NCBI RefSeq assembly: GCF_900102615.1
Contig: NZ_FMYV01000002.1
Span: 62,001 to 126,000 of the forward strand
Reading direction: 5' to 3'
Length of the DNA stretch: 64,000 bases
From: Geotoga petraea
Lineage (GTDB): Bacteria > Thermotogota > Thermotogae > Petrotogales > Petrotogaceae
Position 1 is the stretch's first letter. Each line of letters starts with the position of its first letter. The translations under genes and the position numbers were made by a program. The notes below the pieces were generated by a model. That model saw nothing but the letters and a program-made list of their open reading frames with translations. It did not search any database and was not told the origin of the DNA. Below, piece by piece: positions 27,555 through 36,533 of this stretch.

Positions 27555-28082
27555 ATGTCTATATCAACTAAGAAAGGTGATAAAGGTCAAACTTCATTGT
27601 GGAGTGGAGAAAGAGTTAATAAAGATAACATAAGAGTTGAATCTTATGGAACTATAGATGAATTAAATTCTCATCTTGGAGAAGCAAAACATTATGTCAA
27701 ATCCGTTTATATTAAAAACATTATTATAGATATTCAAAATGATCTATTCAAAGTTGCCGGTACATTGGCATCAAAAGAAAAACTCTATGTAAATCCTATT
27801 GAAAGTAAAGATGTAGACAGATTAGATCAAATAGTTGAAACTTTAGAAGGAAAAATTGGCTTAAAAGGTTTTGTTATTCCTGGTAATACTTTATCATCTG
27901 CTAAAATAGATGTTTGTAGAACAATATGTAGAAGAGCTGAAAGAAGAATTATAACTTTATCCAATTCAGAGAATGTCGATTTAGAATTAAGAAAGTATGT
28001 TAACAGATTATCAGATGTGCTTTTTTTGTTGGCAAGATATGAAGAGTATGTAATGGACAAAATTGTATATAAAACATGGTAA
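27555..28082 (+). CDS. PduO-type cob(I)alamin adenosyltransferase
   Basis: Transfers adenosyl from ATP to cob(I)alamin, giving the B12 coenzyme. The 175-residue, mostly helical product carries the ATP-binding N terminus TKKGDKGQTSLWSGERV, the VESYGTIDELNSHLGEAK motif, FVIPGNTLSSAKIDVCRTICRRAERR, and YVNRLSDVLFLLARYEE at the end. These match the PduO/MMAB family rather than CobA or EutT. Its stop overlaps the ylxP start. No cobalamin-dependent enzyme or B12 riboswitch is visible nearby. Confidence 0.92.
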   Translation: MSISTKKGDKGQTSLWSGERVNKDNIRVESYGTIDELNSHLGEAKHYVKSVYIKNIIIDIQNDLFKVAGTLASKEKLYVNPIESKDVDRLDQIVETLEGKIGLKGFVIPGNTLSSAKIDVCRTICRRAERRIITLSNSENVDLELRKYVNRLSDVLFLLARYEEYVMDKIVYKTW

Positions 28083-28366
28083 AAACATATTGTTTAAAAT
28101 CAAATATAACAACAAGGATAAGAGGACTTAAAAGTCTAAAAGAAAAGAGAAGTATTGTAAAGCGAATGAAAAATATGCTCGATAAATATTACAATGCTTC
28201 CGTTATTGAAAGTGATTTTAACGATTCACACGAATTTATTTCGTTAACCTATTCTATCGTATCAAAAGATAAAGATTATCTTTTAAATGTATTAGAAAAT
28301 ATCGAAGAAAGAATTGAAGTTGAATATGGAGTTAGTATTTCTGAACATTTATATGATATTTTTTAA
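28076..28366 (+). CDS. ylxP: DUF503/YlxP family protein
   Basis: A 96-residue protein matching DUF503: an N-terminal strand, the helix RGLKSLKEKRSIVKRMKNMLDKYYNASVIESD, and a C-terminal ferredoxin-like half. In Firmicutes ylxP lies next to rbfA and infB and has been tied to ribosome maturation. Here it overlaps the pduO stop and precedes yqeK, so that link is not visible in this window. GTAAAACATGG gives only a weak ribosome binding site, which fits translational coupling. Confidence 0.85.
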   Translation: MVKTYCLKSNITTRIRGLKSLKEKRSIVKRMKNMLDKYYNASVIESDFNDSHEFISLTYSIVSKDKDYLLNVLENIEERIEVEYGVSISEHLYDIF

Positions 28367-28377
28367 GGATGATCTAA

Positions 28378-28968
28378 TTGAATAATAATATTATTAAAAA
28401 GGAAATAGAAGAAAAACTTATAAAACAAGTTAAAGAAACCAGATATAAACATGTAAAATCAGTTCAATCTTTTGCAAATGAATTGATTAAATCACATAAA
28501 ATTAGAAATCAGAATATTATAGAAAACATAGAAATAGCTATATTATCTCATGATTTATACAGAGATTTATCAAAAGAGCAATTATTAAACTTAGCTGATA
28601 AGTATGGAATTATACCTAATGAGATAGAACAAACCTCACCTATATTATTGCATGGTAAAATTGCTGCAGAATATATACGAAAGAAATATAATGCTAATCA
28701 AAGTACATATAGAGCGGTTTATTTTCATACAGGTGGAAATGTTAACTTAGATATTATAGGGAAAATTCTTATCATATCGGATAATTTAGAAAGAAAAAGA
28801 GATTTTAAAAATGTTTCTTCTTTAAGGGAAGTATCATTTAAAAACTTAGAAGAAGGCTTTTATGAAGTTATTAAAAATAAAATGAAATATGCATTAATTA
28901 AAAATTTACCTATTTTAAAAGAAACATATATATTATATAATAAATTAAGGGGTGAAAAAGATGTCTAA
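28378..28968 (+). CDS. yqeK: YqeK-like HD-domain hydrolase
   Basis: A 196-residue HD-superfamily protein starting at a TTG after AAGGATGA. Metal ligands are visible as RYKHVKSVQ (His), LSHDLYRD (His-Asp), LLHGKIAAEY (His) and YFHTGGNVNLDIIGKILIISDNLERKR, the pattern of YqeK. Characterised YqeK proteins cleave diadenosine tetraphosphate symmetrically to ADP. It is followed by a membrane protein and an LCP protein, close to the yqeK-LCP order found in Firmicutes. Confidence 0.82.
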   Translation: MNNNIIKKEIEEKLIKQVKETRYKHVKSVQSFANELIKSHKIRNQNIIENIEIAILSHDLYRDLSKEQLLNLADKYGIIPNEIEQTSPILLHGKIAAEYIRKKYNANQSTYRAVYFHTGGNVNLDIIGKILIISDNLERKRDFKNVSSLREVSFKNLEEGFYEVIKNKMKYALIKNLPILKETYILYNKLRGEKDV

Positions 28969-29662
28969 TATATATATAGGTGGTAAAAAGAATAAAAAAA
29001 GATCAAAATGGTGGATCTGGTTGATCCTTGTTGTAGTTGTCATTGGGGGGATTTTTTTCTACCAGTATAATAAATATAATAACAGCGATTTATTCAACTA
29101 TAATAAATATACCTACGCTATAAAATACAAAGATGATGTATATTTTACAAGAATTATTAATTCAAATAGGAAGGTAATGATAGTTAAATTGACCGAAGGA
29201 CTAACTTTTCCAGACACTAAAAATACATTATCTACAAAGTATTTGAATGAAAGTATAGAAACTTTTGAAAAACAATTTGAGATAGATTCTGATGTAGACT
29301 ATTACTTTGAGCTTACAGAAAATTCGTTAAAAAATTTGACCTCAGAGTTTGGTTCTCAAAGTCAAGACATCGATGTTTTCTTTGATCAAATTACAGATGT
29401 TGACTTTTCTTTACTAAATATTTTTAGAATGGGCAAATATACTGAAATTATAAAAAACGACTCAAGAGATGCTATGATATCTGAAGAATCATTATATTTC
29501 TTTCTTAAAAAATTAAGCGAATATTCAATAACGGATTATGAGGATTTAAAAATCAAAAGTCAATTTGATACTCCTCTAATCATCAATACGAATGAAGGAT
29601 CATTTGAAAGAAATTATGTAGAACAAGAATCATACAAAATAGTTAAAGAAAATCTTCAATAA
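28961..29662 (+). CDS. Membrane-anchored protein, possible degenerate LCP-like domain
   Basis: The 233-residue product has a basic N terminus, one membrane helix (about 17-36), and an extracytoplasmic domain. I do not recognise a family with confidence. The order of segments, such as SDVDYYFELTENSLKNLTSEFG followed by a helical stretch, parallels INIDDYIFFNYEIFKEIGNM in the LCP protein encoded next. It lacks the LCP acidic and arginine active-site residues. I chose ATG 28961 for its spacing from AAGGGGTG over a GTG nine bases earlier. It overlaps yqeK by 8 bases and precedes the LCP gene by 3. Confidence 0.55.
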   Translation: MSNIYIGGKKNKKRSKWWIWLILVVVVIGGIFFYQYNKYNNSDLFNYNKYTYAIKYKDDVYFTRIINSNRKVMIVKLTEGLTFPDTKNTLSTKYLNESIETFEKQFEIDSDVDYYFELTENSLKNLTSEFGSQSQDIDVFFDQITDVDFSLLNIFRMGKYTEIIKNDSRDAMISEESLYFFLKKLSEYSITDYEDLKIKSQFDTPLIINTNEGSFERNYVEQESYKIVKENLQ

Positions 29663-29665
29663 TAA

Positions 29666-30820
29666 ATGAGAAATATCATTATAAAATCATTGGGAGTACT
29701 TCTTTCTTTTTTGATTTTGTTTAGTATTTTCTTTTCTTTGTTAAAAAATATAAATATAAGTAATAATATTAAAACACCTTATTACTTTTTAGTAATAGGG
29801 GTTGATTCTGTTGATAATTATGAATCAAGAACCGATACTATATTATTAGGAGCTATAGAAAACAATCAAATAAATTTCTATCATTTTCCAAGAGATTTAT
29901 TATTAAATATTGAAGGAAAAGAAAGAAGAATTAATTCGATATATAGTATTTATGGTATAGATGAACTTCTAACTCAGGTTGAAAAAATAGCTGAAATCAA
30001 TATTGATGATTATATATTTTTTAACTATGAAATATTTAAAGAAATTGGTAATATGATATCCCCAGTGAAGATAATTATTGAAGAAGATATGAACTATATT
30101 GATTATCATCAAGACCTAAAGATAGACTTTCAAAAAGGAATCAACAATTTAAATGGAGAAGAGTTATTGTCTTATATGAGGTTTAGAAATGATGCCCTGG
30201 GGGATATAGGTAGAATAGAGCGACAAAAAAAAGCTTTATATGCTATGCTTGATTCTGCTCAAAAAAAAGGTTTTAGGACTTTATTTGATATATTTGAATA
30301 TGTCCAAGAAAACACTAAAAATACATTTGATCTTCAAAAAATGATGTCTCTATACTCATACGTGAGAGATGCTAATATTTTTTTTGGATCTTTACCTACT
30401 ATAATAGAGGGGAATTATCTTCTAATAGATAATTCCGAAATAGATGATTTTAAAGATAAAGTTAAATTTATCAAAAAAGAGGAATCTAAGCAAGAGGTTC
30501 TTTCAGTACTTTTTACTAAGAATTATATAAATTATAATTATTCTTTTTATACTTATGTGTTTGAGCATTGGCAAAAGAAAGGATATAGAATTAAAGTATT
30601 AGATAAAAAAATAGATAATTTTGAATCTGAGAATTCTGTTGTTTTTATTAAAAATAATAATTATAAAAATAAAATTTTAAATGATTTAAAAGAGAGTTTT
30701 CCAGATAAAAAATTCATAACTATTCAAGATACAAAATTATATTTTAAACTTATAGAATTTTTAACAGATAATTTTATAGATACAACAAAATACGAAGCTT
30801 TGGTGATAATAAATGAATAA
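29666..30820 (+). CDS. LytR-CpsA-Psr (LCP) family protein
   Basis: LCP enzymes transfer undecaprenyl-linked polymers onto peptidoglycan or related acceptors outside the membrane. The 384-residue product has an N-terminal membrane helix (about 7-29) and the LCP domain (about 38-200). This includes YYFLVIGVDSVDNYESRTDTILLGA with the Asp and Arg that bind the polyprenyl pyrophosphate, FPRDLLLNI, and LLSYMRFRNDALGDIGRIERQKKAL. A C-terminal domain of about 120 residues resembles LytR_C. Together with the transporter and membrane protein next to it, this looks like an envelope-assembly cluster. Confidence 0.88.
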   Translation: MRNIIIKSLGVLLSFLILFSIFFSLLKNINISNNIKTPYYFLVIGVDSVDNYESRTDTILLGAIENNQINFYHFPRDLLLNIEGKERRINSIYSIYGIDELLTQVEKIAEINIDDYIFFNYEIFKEIGNMISPVKIIIEEDMNYIDYHQDLKIDFQKGINNLNGEELLSYMRFRNDALGDIGRIERQKKALYAMLDSAQKKGFRTLFDIFEYVQENTKNTFDLQKMMSLYSYVRDANIFFGSLPTIIEGNYLLIDNSEIDDFKDKVKFIKKEESKQEVLSVLFTKNYINYNYSFYTYVFEHWQKKGYRIKVLDKKIDNFESENSVVFIKNNNYKNKILNDLKESFPDKKFITIQDTKLYFKLIEFLTDNFIDTTKYEALVIINE

Positions 30821-31892
30821 AAAAGCCATAGCTTTAAAAAAAGTTGTTATTGGATATTTCAAAAATTCAAAAAAAGACTTTAGATTTACAATGGTATCTG
30901 TTGGTGTTGCAATTTGGGGGTTATTAGTAATTTCTTCTATTATTAGTGGATTTGATAATGTGTTAATAAAATCAATAACAGATTTTTATCCTCATATTAT
31001 AGTTAATGGAGACTACTCTTTTGATGAAGAACAAATTGAATATACTTATAGTATATCTTTTGAAAAAGCTCTTTTGGTTGAACCAGAATTGAAAATTATA
31101 AATATATTCAACACAACATCCTTAAAGCAATTTTCAAAAAAATTTGAAGTAAATGAATCATCAAATACGAAATATATTATGGGTAGCGGACTGAAAAAAT
31201 ATGTTAATGAAGATAAAGTAAGAATTTTTCGTTTAAACAATATTATTCCTAATTATGAGATTATTGATATAGACAATTATTTTAGAACAAATATTAATTC
31301 TTTTGATGAAAATTTTCTTATCAATAAAGTGGAAAATAAAAACCTTGGATATACAGCAATAGTTTTAAAAAATCCAGAAAATGCCAAAAGTTATAAAGAA
31401 AAATATTTATCTAATTATTCCAGTTTAACTTGGAAAGAATCTAATCAAACATTAACTCAAACTATTGAAATTGATAGTTTAATAAGCCTATTGATAACTA
31501 TTTTTATTGTGCTGATGTCAGCGTTTTCAGTCACCAATTCGCTCACCTTTTCTTTTTTAAAAAGAAAAAGAGAAATTGGATTGTTAAAAATCACAGGTTT
31601 TAGCGAAAAAGACATTAAATATATATTCATTTTTGAATCCTTGTTAACAACGATAATCGGTTATTTTTTTGGATTAATTTTTTCTATTTTTACAGTGATA
31701 TTCTTAAATTTTATTAAAATTCCTCTTCCAAAAGGGATATTTTATATCGAATATCTTCCTATAGACTTTGATTTCACAATGATGTTTATATCTTTTTTTA
31801 TAACTATAATTATCGTTATTTTTATAGCATTTTTAAATTTAAACAAACTGATGAAATTTGATTATATTGAGGTTTTAAAAGATGGAGAATAA
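30813..31892 (+). CDS. FtsX/LolC-like ABC transporter permease
   Basis: A 359-residue permease with a first membrane helix at about 26-46, an extracytoplasmic MacB-PCD-like domain (about 47-220), and three C-terminal helices forming the FtsX domain. The LKRKREIGLLKITGFSEKDIKYIFIFESLL segment between helices 2 and 3 is typical of LolC/LolE/MacB. The start overlaps the LCP gene by 8 bases, and the end overlaps the ATPase by 11. MacB-fold exporters work by mechanotransmission on substrates in the periplasm. The substrate is not known; a lipoprotein or cell-wall factor is plausible given the LCP neighbour. Confidence 0.85.
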   Translation: MNKKAIALKKVVIGYFKNSKKDFRFTMVSVGVAIWGLLVISSIISGFDNVLIKSITDFYPHIIVNGDYSFDEEQIEYTYSISFEKALLVEPELKIINIFNTTSLKQFSKKFEVNESSNTKYIMGSGLKKYVNEDKVRIFRLNNIIPNYEIIDIDNYFRTNINSFDENFLINKVENKNLGYTAIVLKNPENAKSYKEKYLSNYSSLTWKESNQTLTQTIEIDSLISLLITIFIVLMSAFSVTNSLTFSFLKRKREIGLLKITGFSEKDIKYIFIFESLLTTIIGYFFGLIFSIFTVIFLNFIKIPLPKGIFYIEYLPIDFDFTMMFISFFITIIIVIFIAFLNLNKLMKFDYIEVLKDGE

Positions 31893-32481
31893 CATAATCG
31901 AGGCAACAGATCTTTCTTTTTCATATGATCACCAAAAAGTATTGAAAAATATAAATATTCAAATTGAAAAAAACAAAATATTTTCCATATATGGTCCATC
32001 TGGGAGTGGTAAAACTACTTTATTGTTCATATTAGCGGAACTGATTAAAAATTATTCAGGTAAACTAAGTATAAACCATAATTTTAAAAAAGGTTTTTTA
32101 TTTCAAAAGAATAACTTGTTAAATGAACTGACTATATATGATAATTTGAGAATATCTCAATTGATTAAAGGTATTGATAATGAATCAGAAATAATAAACA
32201 TTATGAAAAAATTAAATGTATATCGTTTAAAAGATAGGCTCCCAAATGAACTATCAACAGGAGAACAACAAAGGATAGCATTTATAAAAAATATTATAAG
32301 TAATGATTTGATATTTTTTGACGAACCAACTTCATCTCTTGATTCAAAGAATGCTGAAGAATTGATAGATATATTAAAAAAATATTCTAATAACAAAACA
32401 TACGTAATTGCAACTCATGATGAAAGAATAAAATTAATTTCAGATAAAATATTTTATCTTGAAGATGGTGTTATATTGTAA
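31882..32481 (+). CDS. LolD-like ABC transporter ATP-binding protein
   Basis: A 199-residue ATPase with Walker A GPSGSGKTT (about 34-42), the Q loop FLFQKNNLL, the signature ELSTGEQQRIAF (LSTGE in place of LSGGQ) and Walker B DLIFFDEPTSSLD, followed by the H-loop IATHDE. Its small size and permease partner match the MacB/LolD class. It shares 11 bases with the permease gene and is presumably its motor. Confidence 0.9.
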   Translation: MENNIIEATDLSFSYDHQKVLKNINIQIEKNKIFSIYGPSGSGKTTLLFILAELIKNYSGKLSINHNFKKGFLFQKNNLLNELTIYDNLRISQLIKGIDNESEIINIMKKLNVYRLKDRLPNELSTGEQQRIAFIKNIISNDLIFFDEPTSSLDSKNAEELIDILKKYSNNKTYVIATHDERIKLISDKIFYLEDGVIL

Positions 32482-32495
32482 ATAGGGGGATAAGT

Positions 32496-32945
32496 ATGAA
32501 GAACGAAAGAGAATTTTTAATTATCAAACCTAATTCAATAAGAAGAGGTTTTATAGGCGAAATAATTAAAAGATTAGAAAATAGGGGTATAAAAATTATA
32601 GCAATGAAGATGATTAATATATCTGAAAAACAAGTTGAGAAATTGTATAAAATTCACAAAGAAAAAGAATTTTATAAGTCTCTTAAAGAATTTATGTTAT
32701 CTGGCCCAGTAGTAGTTATGGTAGTTGAAGCCCCAAGAGCAATAGAAATGGTTAGACACATTATAGGCAATACAGACCCTCTCAAAGCTTCTCCTGGAAG
32801 TATAAGAGGAGATTACGGATTAACAGTTCAAAAGAATATAGTTCATGCTTCTGATAGTATTGAAAATGCAAATTCAGAAATATCCATATTTTTTGAAGAA
32901 AATGAAATATTAAAATATGAATTGGACGGACAAAATGATTTATAG
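32496..32945 (+). CDS. ndk: Nucleoside diphosphate kinase
   Basis: Balances nucleoside triphosphate pools by phosphate exchange through a phospho-histidine. The 149-residue product has the expected length, with EREFLIIKPNSIRRGFIGEI at the start, GPVVVMVVEAPRAIE, and the active-site segment KNIVHASDSIENANSEISIFF carrying the catalytic His. GGGGGATAAGT precedes the ATG at 32496. Confidence 0.95.
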   Translation: MKNEREFLIIKPNSIRRGFIGEIIKRLENRGIKIIAMKMINISEKQVEKLYKIHKEKEFYKSLKEFMLSGPVVVMVVEAPRAIEMVRHIIGNTDPLKASPGSIRGDYGLTVQKNIVHASDSIENANSEISIFFEENEILKYELDGQNDL

Positions 32946-32956
32946 GAGTATAAAAT

Positions 32957-34120
32957 ATGATTATAGTTAGATTAAATAAAAACAAAGAGAAAAAGATTAT
33001 AAATCTATATCCAAGAGTATTCAAAGATGAAATATTTGAAATTCAAGGGGAAAAAATTGAAGGCGAGATATGTAATGTCTTTTCAAACGAGTACCAATTT
33101 TTGGGTAAAGGTTTTTATTCGGAAGGAAATATAGCAGTTAAAATGCTTTCAACCAAAGATGTTGAAATTAATGAAGAATTTTTTAAAGAAAAAATTTTTT
33201 TAGCAAACAAAAAAAGAAGTAATCTTAAGAATTCATATAGATTATTCCATGCAGAAGCAGACGGTATACCAGGATTAATAATAGACAAATATCTTGATTA
33301 CATAATTATTCAAATAAGAAATAAAGGATTAGAAAATTATAAAAACTACATAATTGAAGCATTAAAAGATATAATAAACCCAAAATCAATCTATGAAAGA
33401 AGTGATTTTGAATCAAAGGTTGAGGATAAAATAGAAAGAAATGTAGGTCATTTATATGGTGAAGAAATTCCAGAAGAAATAGAAATAGAAGAACATGGAA
33501 TAAAATATATAGTTAATCCCAAAAAAGGTCAAAAAACAGGTTTCTTTTTTGATCAAAGAGATTCAAGAAAATTTGTTAGAGAATTAGTAAAAAAGGATTC
33601 ATTGGCTTTAGATGGGCATACTTTTACTGGAGGATTTGCAATGAATATGTCAAAAGCAGGTGCAAATAAGATTATAGCGATTGATAAAGATGAAGATTCT
33701 TTGCAAATTGCCAAAAAAAATGCGTGTCTAAACAATATAGACAATATAGAGTATGTTAATTCCACATATGAAAACTATATGAAAGAATATGAAGGCGAAA
33801 AATTTGATATAATGGTGTTAGATCCACCATCTTTAATAAAAAAGAAACATGAAAGGAAAAAAGGTGTGGATATTTTTAAAAATATCGTTGAATTAGCCAA
33901 GCCTCATTTAAAAGATGAAGGAATAATAGGACTATGCAGTTGTGCATATCACGCAGACACAGACTTGTTAATTGAAGCGACAAGAAAGGCTTATTTTGGG
34001 GAGCAAAAGCTGATTCAATTTATTGGTGTGACTTTTCAATCAAATGATCACCCATGGATAATTCAAATACCAGAATCTTTATATTTGAAATGTTTATGGA
34101 TGAAAATAATAAATTTATAA
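32957..34120 (+). CDS. RlmI-like class I rRNA methyltransferase
   Basis: A 387-residue SAM-dependent methyltransferase with an N-terminal PUA-like domain (about 1-75) and a Rossmann catalytic domain. Landmarks are FHAEADGIPGLIIDKYLDY, GQKTGFFFDQRDSRKFV, LDGHTFTGGFAMNMSKAGA (SAM loop), and VLDPPSLIKKKHERK, where RlmI-type m5C enzymes have DPP. A Cys in GLCSCAYHAD aligns with the late catalytic Cys. It is paralogous to the minus-strand gene at 52904-54082. RlmI methylates C1962 of 23S rRNA in E. coli; the exact target here is unproven. Confidence 0.85.
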   Translation: MIIVRLNKNKEKKIINLYPRVFKDEIFEIQGEKIEGEICNVFSNEYQFLGKGFYSEGNIAVKMLSTKDVEINEEFFKEKIFLANKKRSNLKNSYRLFHAEADGIPGLIIDKYLDYIIIQIRNKGLENYKNYIIEALKDIINPKSIYERSDFESKVEDKIERNVGHLYGEEIPEEIEIEEHGIKYIVNPKKGQKTGFFFDQRDSRKFVRELVKKDSLALDGHTFTGGFAMNMSKAGANKIIAIDKDEDSLQIAKKNACLNNIDNIEYVNSTYENYMKEYEGEKFDIMVLDPPSLIKKKHERKKGVDIFKNIVELAKPHLKDEGIIGLCSCAYHADTDLLIEATRKAYFGEQKLIQFIGVTFQSNDHPWIIQIPESLYLKCLWMKIINL

Positions 34121-34133
34121 AGAGGGTGTTATT

Positions 34134-35246
34134 ATGAAAGTTCTGGGACTAATATTATCGGGATCGAGTCATGATAACTTAGATAAGCTAACAATAAAGA
34201 GAACTAGTTCTGCTGTGCCTGTTTTTGGTAAATACCGAGCTATTGACTTTACACTGAGTAATATGGTTAATAGTGGAATTAGTAAAGTTGGCATTTTAAC
34301 CCAATATAATCCAAGGTCTTTGATGGACCATGTTGGAAGTGGGAAAGAATGGAATTTAGATAGAAAACGTGGAGGAATTTTTATTCTTCAACCTTTTATG
34401 ACAGATAAAAACATGAATATGTATTATAAAGGAACAGCAGATGCAATATATCAAAACATGACTTTATTAAAAAGATCTGATGAAGATTTTGTTTTAATAG
34501 GTAGTGGAGACTACATTTACAATATTGATTTTAGAGAAGTTTATAAAAATCATATTCGAAATGGTGCTGACATAACTTTATTAACTAAAAGCTCAGAAGG
34601 TTATAATCTTAAAGACTACGGCCAAATTGAAGTTGATGAAAATAATAGAGTGAAAAACATATATGAAAAACAGTCTGATAAAATAACCGATAAAATATTT
34701 TTGGGTATTTATTTTATAAATAAGTCTTTATTAATGGAGCTTTTGTATTCACATGTGCCTAATGGGTCAAACAACCTATTACTTGATATTATAATACCAA
34801 ATTTGAATTCATTAAGAGTTTTTAGCTATGAGCATAAAGGTTATTGGAGAAATATAAAAAAATCAGTCAAAGAATATTATGATACAAATCAAGATATATT
34901 GAAAAAAGATATTAGAAATGAGCTTTTTTACACCAGAAAAATATATACAAAATTGAAAGATGCCGCTCCACCAAAGATCAATATTACTGCTAAAGTAAAA
35001 AACTCATTTATTGCAGATGGAAGTATAATAAATGGTACAGTTAAAAATTCTATATTGTCAAGAGGTGTTATTGTTAGAGCAGGTGCCGTTGTGGAGAACT
35101 GTATTATATTGCAAGATTCTATAATTGAAGAAGGGTCACAAATAAAAAATATGATTATAGATAAAAACGTTGTAATTAGGGAAGGAAAAAATATTCAAGG
35201 AAGTAATAAAAATTTGATTACTGTCGAGAAAGGTACAGTGCTATAA
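34134..35246 (+). CDS. glgD: GlgD, ADP-glucose pyrophosphorylase regulatory-type subunit
   Basis: A 370-residue homologue of GlgC that lacks the conserved catalytic N terminus: GlgC has GGQGTRL, while this has LILSGSSHDNLDKLT. It keeps the fold, with FGKYRAIDFTLSNMVNSGISKVGILTQYNPRSLMDH, and a C-terminal left-handed beta helix (about 280-370). In Firmicutes GlgD partners GlgC in a heterotetramer and modulates activity. It lies 13 bases before glgC with its own AGAGGGTG site. A sole catalytic role is unlikely. Confidence 0.9.
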   Translation: MKVLGLILSGSSHDNLDKLTIKRTSSAVPVFGKYRAIDFTLSNMVNSGISKVGILTQYNPRSLMDHVGSGKEWNLDRKRGGIFILQPFMTDKNMNMYYKGTADAIYQNMTLLKRSDEDFVLIGSGDYIYNIDFREVYKNHIRNGADITLLTKSSEGYNLKDYGQIEVDENNRVKNIYEKQSDKITDKIFLGIYFINKSLLMELLYSHVPNGSNNLLLDIIIPNLNSLRVFSYEHKGYWRNIKKSVKEYYDTNQDILKKDIRNELFYTRKIYTKLKDAAPPKINITAKVKNSFIADGSIINGTVKNSILSRGVIVRAGAVVENCIILQDSIIEEGSQIKNMIIDKNVVIREGKNIQGSNKNLITVEKGTVL

Positions 35247-35259
35247 GGGGGCTAAAATT

Positions 35260-36522
35260 ATGAAAATGTTAGCATTAATATTAGCTGGAGGTCAAGGAAC
35301 TAGATTAGGAGTTATTACCAATAATTTAGCAAAACCTGCTGTCCCTTTCGGTGGGAAATACAGAATAATAGATTTTGCCATTAGTAATTGTGTTAATTCT
35401 GGGATAAATACAGTGGGAGTAGTAACTCAATACATGCCACATCAATTGGTGTCTCACTTAGGTATCGGAAAACCTTGGGATTTAGATATTAAAGATGGTG
35501 GGCTACATGTTTTACCTCCATATTTAAGTCGTTCAGATACTTCTTGGTACAAAGGTACAGCGGATGCTGTTTATCAAAATATAGACTTTATAGATAAATA
35601 CAATCCCGATGTAGTTTTAATTCTTTCAGGGGATCATGTATATAAAATGGACTATAATGATATAGTTGATTACCATATAGAGAAAGATTCTAGTTGTACA
35701 ATTGCATGCATGGAAGTACCAATAAACGAAGCTCATAGATTTGGAATAATGGTAACCGATCCATTCAATAAAATTATTGAATTTCAAGAAAAACCCTCAG
35801 AACCAAAAGGAACATTGGCTTCTTTAGGTATTTATGTTTTTGATTGGGAATATCTTAAATATTTATTAAAAGAAGATTCTAATGATCCGAATTCAAAGCA
35901 TGATTTTGGAAATAATATAATTCCAAAAATATTAGAAGAAAAGGCAAATTTATTTGCATACAGTTATGAAGACTATTGGCGAGATGTAGGCACTATTGAT
36001 AGTTTTTTAGATAGTAATTTAGAGATACTGGGGCCACTGCCCCCTTTGGATATTCATGAAAAAAGATGGAAAATTTACACTCAATCCGAAGAATTACCAC
36101 CAGCTTTCATATCAGAGAGCTCAAAAGTTATAAAAAGTTTTATTAGTGAGGGCTCTGAGATTGAAGGTAATGTAGAAAACAGTGTAATCTTTCAAGGAGT
36201 TAGTGTAGGCAAAGGAACAAATATAAAAAATTCTGTTATAATGAATAATGTTGTAATAGGAGAAAATTGTGAGATAAATAAATCAATAATTGCGGAAAAC
36301 ACTGTAATAGGGAATAATGTTAAAATAGGAATTGGTGATTTTAAAGAATCCACAATCGATAAAAAAATATACAACTCAGAAATTAGTTTAATAGGATTTA
36401 ATACTATAATTCCTGATAATTTTGAAATTGGTAAAAATTGTGTTATTGATAACAACATTGATTTAAACGAAAAAGAATTTACAAAATTAGAATCAGGAGA
36501 TGGAATAATAGACGTCTTCTAG
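35260..36522 (+). CDS. glgC: Glucose-1-phosphate adenylyltransferase
   Basis: Makes ADP-glucose for glycogen synthesis. The 420-residue product has the nucleotide loop LILAGGQGTRLGVITNNLAKPAVPFGG, FAISNCVNSGI, GTADAVYQNIDFI, VLILSGDHVYKMDY with the catalytic Asp, and VGTIDSFLDSNLEIL before the C-terminal hexapeptide beta helix. It is the catalytic partner of the upstream GlgD. The rest of the glycogen pathway (glgA, glgB, glgP) is outside the window. The following genes lead directly into the rnf operon. Confidence 0.95.
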   Translation: MKMLALILAGGQGTRLGVITNNLAKPAVPFGGKYRIIDFAISNCVNSGINTVGVVTQYMPHQLVSHLGIGKPWDLDIKDGGLHVLPPYLSRSDTSWYKGTADAVYQNIDFIDKYNPDVVLILSGDHVYKMDYNDIVDYHIEKDSSCTIACMEVPINEAHRFGIMVTDPFNKIIEFQEKPSEPKGTLASLGIYVFDWEYLKYLLKEDSNDPNSKHDFGNNIIPKILEEKANLFAYSYEDYWRDVGTIDSFLDSNLEILGPLPPLDIHEKRWKIYTQSEELPPAFISESSKVIKSFISEGSEIEGNVENSVIFQGVSVGKGTNIKNSVIMNNVVIGENCEINKSIIAENTVIGNNVKIGIGDFKESTIDKKIYNSEISLIGFNTIIPDNFEIGKNCVIDNNIDLNEKEFTKLESGDGIIDVF

Positions 36523-36533
36523 GGGGTTTACTG

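Noticed and set aside
32957-34120. Recent duplication between the two RlmI-like genes
   Set aside because: The two proteins share motifs but diverge throughout their length; they are old paralogues, not a repeat.
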